From NCBI GenBank assembly GCA_964432595.1, contig CAYSOF010000004.1, positions 124,001-188,000 on the forward strand: a DNA stretch of 64,000 nucleotides. Reading direction: 5' to 3'. The notes under the pieces are model-generated. The model was not told the origin of the DNA and searched no databases. It worked only from the letters and a program-made list of their open reading frames with translations. Within the stretch, counting starts at the first letter, position 1, and every line of letters starts with the position of its first letter. A program made the position numbers and the translations under genes. The DNA is from DASYLJ01 sp964432595 (GTDB taxonomy: Bacteria > Desulfobacterota > Binatia > DP-6). Shown piece after piece: positions 39,825 to 46,762 of this stretch.

Positions 39825-40408
39825 CGCGACGACAGGCGGTGGCGGGGTTGCTCGTGGCGTGGCTGCTCGGCGGCTGCGGCTACCATTTGGCGGGCAGCGG
39901 GGAGTCGATGCCGAAGGGGGCGGAGACGATCACGATCCGCCTCTTCAAGAACCGCACGCGCGAGAAGGGGCTCGAGGTCGCGCTGCAGCGGTCGATCGAG
40001 GAGGAGTTTCGCCGGCGTGGGCCGCTGACGGTGCAGCGGGAGCCCGACGGCGACCTGATCCTCAGCGGGAGCATCCGCCGCTTCGGGTCGACGCCCGTCG
40101 CCTTCGCGGCGACGGACGAGGCGGTGCAGTTCCAGGGGGTGTTGCAGATCAGCTTCCGGCTCACCGAGCGTGCGACGAAGAAGGTCATCTACGAGACGAA
40201 GCTGCTGCAGGAGACGCTCGACTTCGGCGCGGTGAGCGGCGTCGTCGTCAGCACGTCGCCGCGCTTCCAGCGCGGCACGATCGACGCCCGCGACCTCGTG
40301 GATCTACAAAATGCGCAGCTGATCGAGGCGCGACGCCGTGAGGCGCTCGGCGACCTGCTCGACCTGCTCGCCCGCGACGTCTACCTGCAGTCGATGGAGG
40401 GATTCTGA
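39821..40408 (+). CDS. lptE: LPS-assembly lipoprotein LptE
   Basis: A 195-residue outer-membrane lipoprotein that plugs LptD during LPS export. The signal peptide ends in the lipobox L-G-G-C (Cys 19), followed by G-Y-H-L. The strand-rich middle has K-N-R-T-R-E-K-G-L-E and the C-terminus L-L-A-R-D-V-Y-L-Q-S-M. Low sequence conservation is normal for the family. leuS-lptE-holA is a conserved order, which supports the call. ATG overlaps the leuS stop. Confidence 0.92.
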   Translation: MTRRQAVAGLLVAWLLGGCGYHLAGSGESMPKGAETITIRLFKNRTREKGLEVALQRSIEEEFRRRGPLTVQREPDGDLILSGSIRRFGSTPVAFAATDEAVQFQGVLQISFRLTERATKKVIYETKLLQETLDFGAVSGVVVSTSPRFQRGTIDARDLVDLQNAQLIEARRREALGDLLDLLARDVYLQSMEGF

Positions 40409-41463
40409 GCGGCGGCCGTCGGGCTGCGGCGCCCGCGGCCGACGTCGATCCGCTCGCGGCGCTCGAGCGCGCGCCGCTGCGGCCGTACTGGCTCGTATAC
40501 GGCGAGGAGACGTTCCTCGTCGATCGCGCGCTGGCGATCCTGCGCAAGCGCCTCGACCCGGACGACCGTCCCGGCACGTGGCGCACGGTATGGGCCGACG
40601 ACGACGGCGCGCAGCTGGCGTCGGCGCTCGACGACCTCAGCTCGCCGCTCCTCTTCGGCGGGGCGCCGGTCGTGGTCGTCCGGCGGGCGGAGGCGCTGAA
40701 CGCCGCGCAGGAGGAGCGCATTCTCGGCGTGCTCCCGGCGCTCGGACCGGGCGGGCGGCTCGTCCTCGTGGCGAAGGCGCTGGACCAACGCCGCAAGCTC
40801 CTGATGGCGTGCGCCAAGGACGGCGCGGCGGTGCCCTGTGTCCGGGTGACCGAGGCGGCGATTGCGCGACGTTGGCTCGCGCGCCTGGCGAAAGAGCGCG
40901 GGCACGAGCTGCGACCCGCCGCCGTCGACCTGCTGATCGAGCGCACCGGCCTCGACCTGGCGCAGCTGGCGGGCGACCTCGAGAAAGCGTGCCTCTTTGC
41001 CGGCGCGGGCGTCGCGCTGGACGCGCCCCACGTCGAGCAGACGGTCGCCGCCACGCGGGCGCACGCGATCGACGAGCTCACCGATCGCCTCTCGCGCGGT
41101 GATCTGGCGGGCGCCAGCCGGGCGCTGCGCGCGCTGCTGACCGAGGGCGAACCGCCGATCAAGATCGCGGCGTTCCTGGCGTCGAGCCTGCGCCGGGCCC
41201 TGCACGTCGCCGAGCTGGCCGATGCCGGTCTCGATCCGGACGCCATCGCGGGACGGATCGGGATGCCGCCGTGGATGGTCCGGAAGAACATGGGACGTGC
41301 CACGGGACCCGCGCTCGAAGGAGCGCTCGCGGCGCTGCGACGGCTCGACCTCGAGCTCAAGTCGTCTCGGCCGGCGGCGGCGGCGTTCGAGGCGGCGCTC
41401 TTTGAGATCGTGGCGGCGACCCGGGGGCCGGGCCGCCTGCCGACTACGCGCCCGCGGTCTTGA
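40405..41463 (+). CDS. holA: DNA polymerase III subunit delta
   Basis: A 352-residue clamp-loader subunit. It begins with R-P-Y-W-L-V-Y-G-E-E-T-F-L-V-D-R-A, followed by the truncated AAA-like fold and L-T-D-R-L-S-R-G-D, G-E-P-P-I-K-I-A-A-F. The frame upstream contains no ATG, GTG or TTG before the family's first motif. CTG 40405, overlapping the lptE stop (CTGA), is the only start-like codon. An internal ATG at 40672 would remove the first domain and is rejected. The 3' end overlaps rpsT on the opposite strand by 20 bases. Confidence 0.9.
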   Translation: MSGGRRAAAPAADVDPLAALERAPLRPYWLVYGEETFLVDRALAILRKRLDPDDRPGTWRTVWADDDGAQLASALDDLSSPLLFGGAPVVVVRRAEALNAAQEERILGVLPALGPGGRLVLVAKALDQRRKLLMACAKDGAAVPCVRVTEAAIARRWLARLAKERGHELRPAAVDLLIERTGLDLAQLAGDLEKACLFAGAGVALDAPHVEQTVAATRAHAIDELTDRLSRGDLAGASRALRALLTEGEPPIKIAAFLASSLRRALHVAELADAGLDPDAIAGRIGMPPWMVRKNMGRATGPALEGALAALRRLDLELKSSRPAAAAFEAALFEIVAATRGPGRLPTTRPRS

Positions 41464-41719
41464 GCTTGCCGACGGCGCGCGACAGGCGCGCCACCTTGCG
41501 GGACGCGTTGTTGCGATGGATCAGGCCCTTGGTGACGGCCTTGTCCAGCGCCTTCGTGGCATGACCGAGCTTCTCGGTGGCCACGCCGAGGTCGTTGCCC
41601 TCGACGGCGGCGCGCACGGCGCGCACGAGATGACGGAGACGGGTGCGCAGCGCGACGTTGCGCTGCGTGCGCTTCTGGGTCTGGCGGTGGCGCTTCAGCG
41701 CCGACGCATGGTTTGCCAC
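41444..41719 (-). CDS. rpsT: 30S ribosomal protein S20
   Basis: A 91-residue, very basic, helical small-subunit protein that begins with the family's A-N-H-A-S-A-L-K-R after a GTG start at 41719. A GTG six codons upstream is in frame, but the family N-terminus and the promoter position favour 41719. No Shine-Dalgarno is present; a -10 element lies eight bases upstream, which suggests a leaderless message. The end overlaps holA. Confidence 0.95.
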   Translation of the reverse strand: MANHASALKRHRQTQKRTQRNVALRTRLRHLVRAVRAAVEGNDLGVATEKLGHATKALDKAVTKGLIHRNNASRKVARLSRAVGKLKTAGA

Positions 41720-41727
41720 GGCGGGAG

Positions 41728-41756
41728 CAGGTACCACGCGACCCCCATCGGGTCAA
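41728..41756 (-). promoter_or_regulatory. Candidate leaderless promoter of rpsT
   Basis: On the minus strand: TTGACC (41756-41751), 17-base spacer, TACCTG (41733-41728), eight bases before GTG 41719. The -35 box overlaps the stop codon of mazG (GTT-TGA-CC). Confidence 0.5.
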
Positions 41757-42550
41757 ACCTTCGCCGCCTTGGCCTCGTCCCAGAGCCGGTCGCGCTCCGC
41801 AGGGTCCAGGGCCGCGAGCTCACGCCCCGACGCCTTCACGGCGGCCTCGACATGGGCCACGCGGTGGGCCAGCCGCTCGATGGCGTCGCGGAGGACGATC
41901 TCCGCCGGCACGCCGAGGTGGCGGGCGACGCTGGTCAGGGTGAGCAGCAGGTCGCCCAGCTCGCGGCCGGCGGCCTCGATGTCGCCGGCGGCGACGGCCG
42001 CCCGCAGCTCGTCGCGCTCCTCGTCCACCTTGAGCAATGTCGCTTGCAGGTCGGGCCAGTCGAAGCCGACGTGCGCCAGCTTGTCGCCGACCTGCTGCGC
42101 CCGCGGGAGCGAGGGCAGGGCGCGCGGCACCGACGCCAGGACTCCCTGCTCGCCCCCCTTGGCCTTCCGCTCGGCCGCCTTGATCTGCTGCCAGTTCCGC
42201 ACGACCTCGTCGGCGTCCTTCACCGTCACGCCGGCGAAGACGTGTGGATGCCGCCGCACCAGCTTGTCGCCGATCGCCCGGGCGACGTCGGCGATCGTGA
42301 ACCGGCCGGTCTCCGCCGCGATCTCGGCGTGGAAGACCACCTGCAGCAGGACGTCGCCCAGCTCGTCGCGCAACCCGTCCGCGTCGCCCTGCGCGATGGC
42401 GTCGAGCACCTCGTACGCCTCCTCGACGAGGTACGGCTGCAGGCTCTCCGTCGTCTGCTCGCGATCCCAGGGGCAGCCGCCGGGGGCACGCAGGCGCGCC
42501 ATGATGTCCACCAGCCGGGCGAAGGCGTCCCGGGCGTCGTCCGAAGCCAT
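41753..42550 (-). CDS. mazG: Nucleoside triphosphate pyrophosphohydrolase MazG
   Basis: A 265-residue two-domain all-alpha NTP pyrophosphatase that cleans non-standard or excess nucleotides. It starts with G-G-C-P-W-D-R-E-Q-T, then Mg-binding E-E-A-Y-E-V and G-D-V-L-L-Q-V-V-F-H-A. The second domain has D-E-E-R-D-E-L with G-D-L-L-L-T-L. Standard length. The ATG has no Shine-Dalgarno but a TTGACA promoter ends six bases upstream. Confidence 0.95.
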   Translation of the reverse strand: MASDDARDAFARLVDIMARLRAPGGCPWDREQTTESLQPYLVEEAYEVLDAIAQGDADGLRDELGDVLLQVVFHAEIAAETGRFTIADVARAIGDKLVRRHPHVFAGVTVKDADEVVRNWQQIKAAERKAKGGEQGVLASVPRALPSLPRAQQVGDKLAHVGFDWPDLQATLLKVDEERDELRAAVAAGDIEAAGRELGDLLLTLTSVARHLGVPAEIVLRDAIERLAHRVAHVEAAVKASGRELAALDPAERDRLWDEAKAAKV

Positions 42551-42556
42551 CGGTGT

Positions 42557-42586
42557 GGGCTATCGTCGCGGCTCCGGTCGTGTCAA
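42557..42586 (-). promoter_or_regulatory. Candidate leaderless promoter of mazG
   Basis: On the minus strand: consensus TTGACA (42586-42581), 18-base spacer, TAGCCC (42562-42557), six bases before ATG 42550. It lies back to back with the glutaredoxin promoter. Confidence 0.5.
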
Positions 42587-42592
42587 CGCGGC

Positions 42593-42621
42593 TTGCCTCG
42601 CGGGGAGGCGCGGTCTACCAC
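42593..42621 (+). promoter_or_regulatory. Candidate leaderless promoter of the glutaredoxin gene
   Basis: TTGCCT (42593-42598), 17-base spacer, TACCAC (42616-42621), six bases before ATG 42628. The -35 sequence is identical to that of ribBA. Confidence 0.4.
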
Positions 42622-42627
42622 GACGGC

Positions 42628-42885
42628 ATGGCTCGTGTGGAGATATACACCACGTCCAGCTGTCCCTACTGCGTGCGCGCCAAGCGGCTCCTCGACGCGC
42701 GCGGCATCGCCTTCACGGAGATCGACGTCGGCTCGAACGACGAGCTACGCGCCGACGTGATGAAGCGCACGGGCCGCCGGACCGTCCCGCAGATCTTCAT
42801 CGACGGCAAGTCGATCGGCGGCTTCGACGAGCTCGCGGCCATGGACACCGCCGGCGAGCTGCGCGACCTGACGAGCCCCGCGTGA
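42628..42885 (+). CDS. Glutaredoxin (GrxC-like)
   Basis: An 85-residue dithiol glutaredoxin with the active site C-P-Y-C (residues 12-15), T-V-P-Q-I-F-I-D-G and G-G-F-D-E-L, which bind glutathione. It reduces disulfides using glutathione in the cytoplasm. ATG 42628 gives the family length; an upstream in-frame start adds 25 unrelated residues. The stop overlaps the GTG of the cytochrome c gene. Confidence 0.94.
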   Translation: MARVEIYTTSSCPYCVRAKRLLDARGIAFTEIDVGSNDELRADVMKRTGRRTVPQIFIDGKSIGGFDELAAMDTAGELRDLTSPA

Positions 42886-43238
42886 CGCGCGCCGCGGCCC
42901 TCGTCGCGATCGTGCTGCCGCTCGCCGCGGGCGCGGCCGTGGCGGCCGAGCCCCGCACCGGGCCGGACATCTACGCGGAGCGCTGCGCCGCCTGCCACGG
43001 TGACGGCGGCGCGGGGGACGGGCCGGCAGCCGCCGCGCTCGAGCCACGTCCGCGTAATTTTCGCGAGGCATCCTTCTGGGCGAGCCGCACGGACGATCAG
43101 CTGCGCCAGGTGGTGCGCGAGGGGAAGCCCGGCACGCTCATGTCGCCGTTCAAGGACGTCCTGTCGGCGCCCGAGATCGATGCCGTCGTCGCGTACGTGC
43201 GGAGCTTCGCGCCGCCGGCCCCGACCGCGGGCCGCTAG
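42882..43238 (+). CDS. Periplasmic class I cytochrome c
   Basis: A 118-residue protein with a signal peptide ending in V-A-A and one heme-binding C-A-A-C-H. The distal methionine is in G-T-L-M-S-P-F, and the last helix has E-I-D-A-V-V-A-Y-V-R-S-F. It is likely an electron donor to the cytochrome oxidase or a similar acceptor. GTG start overlaps the glutaredoxin stop (GTGA). Its stop codon directly abuts the stop of the convergent TPR gene, sharing a CTAG. Confidence 0.93.
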   Translation: MTRAAALVAIVLPLAAGAAVAAEPRTGPDIYAERCAACHGDGGAGDGPAAAALEPRPRNFREASFWASRTDDQLRQVVREGKPGTLMSPFKDVLSAPEIDAVVAYVRSFAPPAPTAGR

Positions 43239-44687
43239 CTACTCCTGGCGGCGGACCGCCTCGGCCTGCGGTTTCCCCTTCTTGGGGTTGTGGCCGACGA
43301 TGAACGAGACGGGCGCGCCCGGTGCGATCCCGTCGCCGCCGTCCTGGCACTGCGTCACGTGGAAGAACAGCGTCTGGCCGTCGCCGTAGCGCACGAAGCC
43401 GAAGCCCTTGTCCGAGAAGAAGCGATCGACGACGCCGACGACGCGCGCGCGTCCGGGCGTGTCGAGGGCGGCGTCGCTCAGGATGGCGAGCGCCTCCGGC
43501 AGCGGCGCGTCGGGTGACACGGTGGGCGTCGCGTCGGCCTGCTGCTCGAGCGCCGCGGCGCGCTTGATGAGTACGTCGTCGTCGGCCACGAGACGCGCGA
43601 GCTGCCGCAGGTAGCCGGCGGCTGCCGCCATGTTGCCGAGCCGCTCCGCCAGCTCCGCCGCCACCCGGAGCCCCTCGGCGAAGCCGCCTTCGCGACGGCA
43701 GGCGAGGGCCTGCTCGACCTGCGCATAGGCTGCGCGCGGGCGGTCCGCGGCGAGCTGGAGGCGCGCGAGCTCGAGCCGCACGAGCGGCTCCGCGCTCGGC
43801 AGCTGGCGGAGCGCCTCGGCGAGCGCAGCGGCAGCGGCCGGCAGGTCGCCCGTCACCTGCGTGTGCAGGCGTCCGAGCGCCAGATACGCGAACGCCCCAC
43901 GCGGCAGCGTGATCGCGTGCCGGTACGCCGCTTCGGCTTCGGCCGTGTTGCCCTGGAGCTCGTGCACGCGACCGACGCGCTCCCACACGTAGCTCGACGT
44001 GCGATCGAGATCGCGCGCCTGCTCGAACAGCGCCCGCGCGCCCTCGAGGTCGCCGCGACGGAGCTGCAGCTCGCCGCTGCACGCGAGGATGTGCTCGGGA
44101 CGGATCGCCGGCGGATCCGTGTCGGCATCGAGTGCGCGGCACTCGTCGAGCGCCTCCGCGGCGGCGTCGAAATCGCCGAGGTCGCGCAGCACGCGCGACA
44201 GATGGAAGAGGACCTGCACCTGGACGCCGCGGCCACGCGCGCGCTGGTCGGCGCCCGCCTGATCCCACACGCCGCGGGCACGGGAGAGTGCCTCGGCGGC
44301 CTCGCGCGGCCGGTGCAGCTTCTCGAGACAGTACCCACGCCGGAAGAGACAGAGATGATACGTCGGGAACGACTGCAGCGCTCGGTCGTACCAGCGCAGC
44401 GCCTTCGTCCACTTCTTCTTGCGCTGGAAGTACCAGCCGATCGCGCAGTGAAAGACCGCCGCACGGCGCGGCGCAAGCTCGGCACAGCGCAGCAGATAGC
44501 GCTCGACCTTGTCCTCGTTGCCGAGCATGCCGAACGCGCGGCCGATCTCGTAGAGGAGCTCCGTGGAGTTCCACGTCTCCTCTTCGGGCGTATCGTCAAC
44601 GGTCCCGTAGCGCGCGACGATCATGTGGTGCTCGCCGCGTGTCGCCAGGGACCGAACCTCTTCCAGGATCGCGTCCACGTCGCCCAT
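43239..44687 (-). CDS. TPR protein with C-terminal cold-shock domain
   Basis: A 482-residue cytoplasmic protein. Residues about 25-390 are alpha-helical TPR-like repeats (A-L-R-W-Y-D-R-A-L, A-R-A-L-F-E-Q-A-R-D-L-D and similar). Residues 418-478 are a recognisable cold-shock domain: G-V-V-D-R-F-F-S-D-K-G-F-G-F-V (RNP1-like), then L-F-F-H-V-T-Q (RNP2-like) and P-V-S-F-I-V. The fusion suggests an RNA-binding scaffold. The N-terminal T-P-E-E-E-T-W-N-S-T-E-L-L-Y-E segment is seen in TPR adaptor proteins. Own promoter; good Shine-Dalgarno GGGAGG eight bases upstream. The function is not known. Confidence 0.85.
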   Translation of the reverse strand: MGDVDAILEEVRSLATRGEHHMIVARYGTVDDTPEEETWNSTELLYEIGRAFGMLGNEDKVERYLLRCAELAPRRAAVFHCAIGWYFQRKKKWTKALRWYDRALQSFPTYHLCLFRRGYCLEKLHRPREAAEALSRARGVWDQAGADQRARGRGVQVQVLFHLSRVLRDLGDFDAAAEALDECRALDADTDPPAIRPEHILACSGELQLRRGDLEGARALFEQARDLDRTSSYVWERVGRVHELQGNTAEAEAAYRHAITLPRGAFAYLALGRLHTQVTGDLPAAAAALAEALRQLPSAEPLVRLELARLQLAADRPRAAYAQVEQALACRREGGFAEGLRVAAELAERLGNMAAAAGYLRQLARLVADDDVLIKRAAALEQQADATPTVSPDAPLPEALAILSDAALDTPGRARVVGVVDRFFSDKGFGFVRYGDGQTLFFHVTQCQDGGDGIAPGAPVSFIVGHNPKKGKPQAEAVRRQE

Positions 44688-44760
44688 CGATCAGCCTCCC
44701 TGCCACACCACCCTGGGCTCTCCGGGCACCGTTGCCCTAAAGTCGTAGAGACCCGGTGCA

Positions 44761-44789
44761 CATCTAACAGCGAGTTCCAAAGCTTTCAA
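44761..44789 (-). promoter_or_regulatory. Candidate promoter of the TPR/cold-shock gene
   Basis: On the minus strand: TTGAAA (44789-44784), 17-base spacer, TAGATG (44766-44761). The -35 overlaps the comF stop codon. The predicted leader of about 67 nt contains a GGGCA-ACGG-TGCCC stem-loop (44737-44724). Confidence 0.5.
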
Positions 44790-45538
44790 CAGAATGGAGC
44801 TTTGCGTATCGCGCCAGGGGGCGGCGTCCGGCCGACCGTCAGCACGTCGACGCGCCGCGCGCCGGCGGCACGGAGGGCGCGTGCGCACGCGTCGGCCGTC
44901 GCGCCGGTCGTGAGGACGTCGTCGACCACGACCACGTCGCGATCGCACACCGACCGGGCGGCGACGACCGCGAAGGCGTCGCGCAGGTTGCGTCGCCGCG
45001 CTGCGGCACCGAGCTCGGCCTGCGCCGGCGTCTCGCGCCGGCGCCGCATGACGTCGACGCCGGTCGCGAGGCCGCGGCGGCGCGCGAGCGCACGGGCGAG
45101 CAGCACCGCCTGGTCGAAGCCCCGCCGGCGCAAGCGATCGACGTGGAGAGGAACCGGAACGAGGATGGCGTCGTCGCCGAATGGGTAGTGGGCGGCGAGC
45201 AGCTCGCCGAGCGTCTCCGCGACGACGCGCCGCCCGCGATACTTGAGCGCATGGATCGAACGCGCGAGCGGATTGAGACCGGCCTCGACCGGCAGGTACA
45301 ATCCGACCGCACGAGCGGTGGAGAACGCGGGAGTGGAGCGATCGCAGTCGGAGCATCGTTGCACGGGGCGGGCGACGGGGACGCCGCAGGTCGCGCAGCG
45401 GGGCGCGTCCGGTGGTCGCATCGTCGCGAGGCAGGCGGCGCAAATGGCGCCGGGCGCGCCCGCCGGCAGTGGTCGCTCGCACGCGTCGCAGTCGCGTGGC
45501 AGAAGGCAGTCGAGTCCGAGGCGCAGCCAACGGCGCAT
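44786..45538 (-). CDS. comF: ComF-family phosphoribosyltransferase-like protein
   Basis: A 250-residue protein with an N-terminal double zinc finger (C-D-A-C, C-A-A-C, C-A-T-C and C-S-D-C) and a C-terminal phosphoribosyltransferase fold. The fold's PRPP loop is V-V-V-V-D-D-V-L-T-T-G-A-T. ComF is required for DNA uptake in competent bacteria, where it works with the helicase ComFA or PriA. The longer upstream reading frame has no homology; ATG 45538 gives the family start L-D-C-L-L-P-R-D-C. No other competence gene is nearby. Confidence 0.92.
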   Translation of the reverse strand: MRRWLRLGLDCLLPRDCDACERPLPAGAPGAICAACLATMRPPDAPRCATCGVPVARPVQRCSDCDRSTPAFSTARAVGLYLPVEAGLNPLARSIHALKYRGRRVVAETLGELLAAHYPFGDDAILVPVPLHVDRLRRRGFDQAVLLARALARRRGLATGVDVMRRRRETPAQAELGAAARRRNLRDAFAVVAARSVCDRDVVVVDDVLTTGATADACARALRAAGARRVDVLTVGRTPPPGAIRKAPFC

Positions 45539-45558
45539 CACTCGGGCCTGCGGGGTAC

Positions 45559-45582
45559 GCCGCCGCGAAGCAATGCGGCGGC
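45559..45582. other. Inverted repeat between comF and the 48-residue gene
   Basis: GCCGCCGC (45559-45566) and GCGGCGGC (45575-45582) form a perfect 8-bp stem with an 8-nt loop, 20 bases before ATG 45602 and just upstream of its GGAGGAGG. Confidence 0.35.
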
Positions 45583-45601
45583 ATGGTGGAGGAGGGCACG
45601 G

Positions 45602-45748
45602 ATGAGGAACTTCGTGTGGGGCGCGCTCTGCGGCGCGGTGGTGATGTACCTCTATCTCACGGGCCTCGAGGCGATCTATCAGGGCGTCGCCGACACCTGG
45701 ACCGAGGTGTCGAGCCCGCCCGCGGACACGCGTCGCGCGGCGCCGTAG
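45602..45748 (+). CDS. 48-residue single-pass membrane protein
   Basis: Forty-eight codons with a strong GGAGGAGG before ATG 45602. The N-terminal membrane segment is W-G-A-L-C-G-A-V-V-M-Y-L-Y-L-T-G (residues 6-21), followed by a short polar tail. No family is recognised; small single-pass proteins of this type are common hypotheticals. It is divergent to comF and 49 bases before yqeY. Confidence 0.6.
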   Translation: MRNFVWGALCGAVVMYLYLTGLEAIYQGVADTWTEVSSPPADTRRAAP

Positions 45749-45761
45749 CGCGCCGACGGCC

Positions 45762-45790
45762 TTTACATCGTATTGGCTTCCGCCTACCCT
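45762..45790 (+). promoter_or_regulatory. Candidate leaderless promoter of yqeY
   Basis: TTTACA (45762-45767), 17-base spacer, TACCCT (45785-45790), seven bases before GTG 45798, with no Shine-Dalgarno. Confidence 0.45.
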
Positions 45791-45797
45791 GCGCCGC

Positions 45798-46253
45798 GTG
45801 GCGATCAGCGAGCAGCTTCTTGCCGACGAGCTGACGCAGGCGATGAAGGCGCGCGACGCGCAGCGTGTCCTCGTCCTGCGCGGCGTGGTCGCGGCGGCAA
45901 AGAACCTGAAGGTCGAGCGCCGCGTCGCCGAGCTCGAGGAGGCCGACCTGCTCGCCATCGTCCGTCGCGAGCTCAAAAAGCGTGAAGAGGCGGAGCAGTT
46001 CGCCGACAAGGCCGGCCGCACGGACATCGTGGAGCAGAACCGCGCCGAGCGCGCGATCCTCGAGGCGTGGGTCCCCGCCCCGCTGGCGGCCGACGAGCTC
46101 GAACGCGCCGTCCGCGAGATCGTCGCGGGCGGGGCGGGAGGGGCGCTCGGCGCCGTCATGGCCGCGCTGAAAGATCGATACGCCGGGCGCTACGACGGGA
46201 AGCTCGCGAGCGAGCTCGCACGACGCGTGCTCGCCGAGCGCGCCGCCGGCTGA
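45798..46253 (+). CDS. GatB/YqeY domain protein
   Basis: A 151-residue helical protein of the YqeY family, related to the tail domain of GatB that binds tRNA. It begins L-A-D-E-L-T-Q-A-M-K-A-R-D-A-Q-R-V and has A-I-L-E-A-W-V-P and G-A-V-M-A-A-L-K-D-R-Y-A-G-R. Function is not established. The yqeY-greA order is not diagnostic but both are translation/transcription related. GTG start next to a -10 element. Confidence 0.92.
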   Translation: MAISEQLLADELTQAMKARDAQRVLVLRGVVAAAKNLKVERRVAELEEADLLAIVRRELKKREEAEQFADKAGRTDIVEQNRAERAILEAWVPAPLAADELERAVREIVAGGAGGALGAVMAALKDRYAGRYDGKLASELARRVLAERAAG

Positions 46254-46267
46254 GACGGATCGGTCAC

Positions 46268-46756
46268 ATGGACCTCCCGGTACTCGCCAAGCTCAAGAAG
46301 GAGCTCGCCGACCTGAAGCACGAGCTCACCTTCCAGATCCCGAAGGATCTCGCGACGGCGGCGGCACACGGCGACCTCTCGGAGAACGCCGAGTACGACG
46401 CGGCCAAGAACCGCCAGGAGTTCGTTCGTTCGCGCATCGGCCAGATCGAAGGGCGCATCCGCGAGCTGTCGATGTACACGATCGCATCGATCCCGAAGGG
46501 CGTCGTCGCCTACGGGAGCCGCGTCACGGTGGCCGACGTGGACGCCGACGAAGACGTCTCGATCAGGTACCAGATCGTCTTCCCCGAAGAGGTCGACGCC
46601 GCGAAGGGACACATCTCCCTGTCGTCGCCCATCGGCCGCGCGCTCATGAGCAAGTCCGTCGGTGACGAGGTCGAGGTGCACACGCCGAGCGGGCGGCGCA
46701 CCTACCAGATCATCGAGCTCGTCACGTTCCACGAGCTGGGCGAGCGTGGCGAGTAG
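46268..46756 (+). CDS. greA: Transcription elongation factor GreA
   Basis: A 162-residue factor that enters the RNA polymerase secondary channel and stimulates transcript cleavage. The coiled coil with tip acidic residues is at D-L-S-E-N-A-E-Y-D-A-A-K. The globular domain has V-A-Y-G-S-R-V and S-S-P-I-G-R-A-L-M-S-K-S-V-G-D-E-V. ATG 46268 is preferred over the longer in-frame ORF start. It lies 14 bases after yqeY and ends six bases before galT on the opposite strand. Confidence 0.95.
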   Translation: MDLPVLAKLKKELADLKHELTFQIPKDLATAAAHGDLSENAEYDAAKNRQEFVRSRIGQIEGRIRELSMYTIASIPKGVVAYGSRVTVADVDADEDVSIRYQIVFPEEVDAAKGHISLSSPIGRALMSKSVGDEVEVHTPSGRRTYQIIELVTFHELGERGE

Positions 46757-46762
46757 TCGAGC

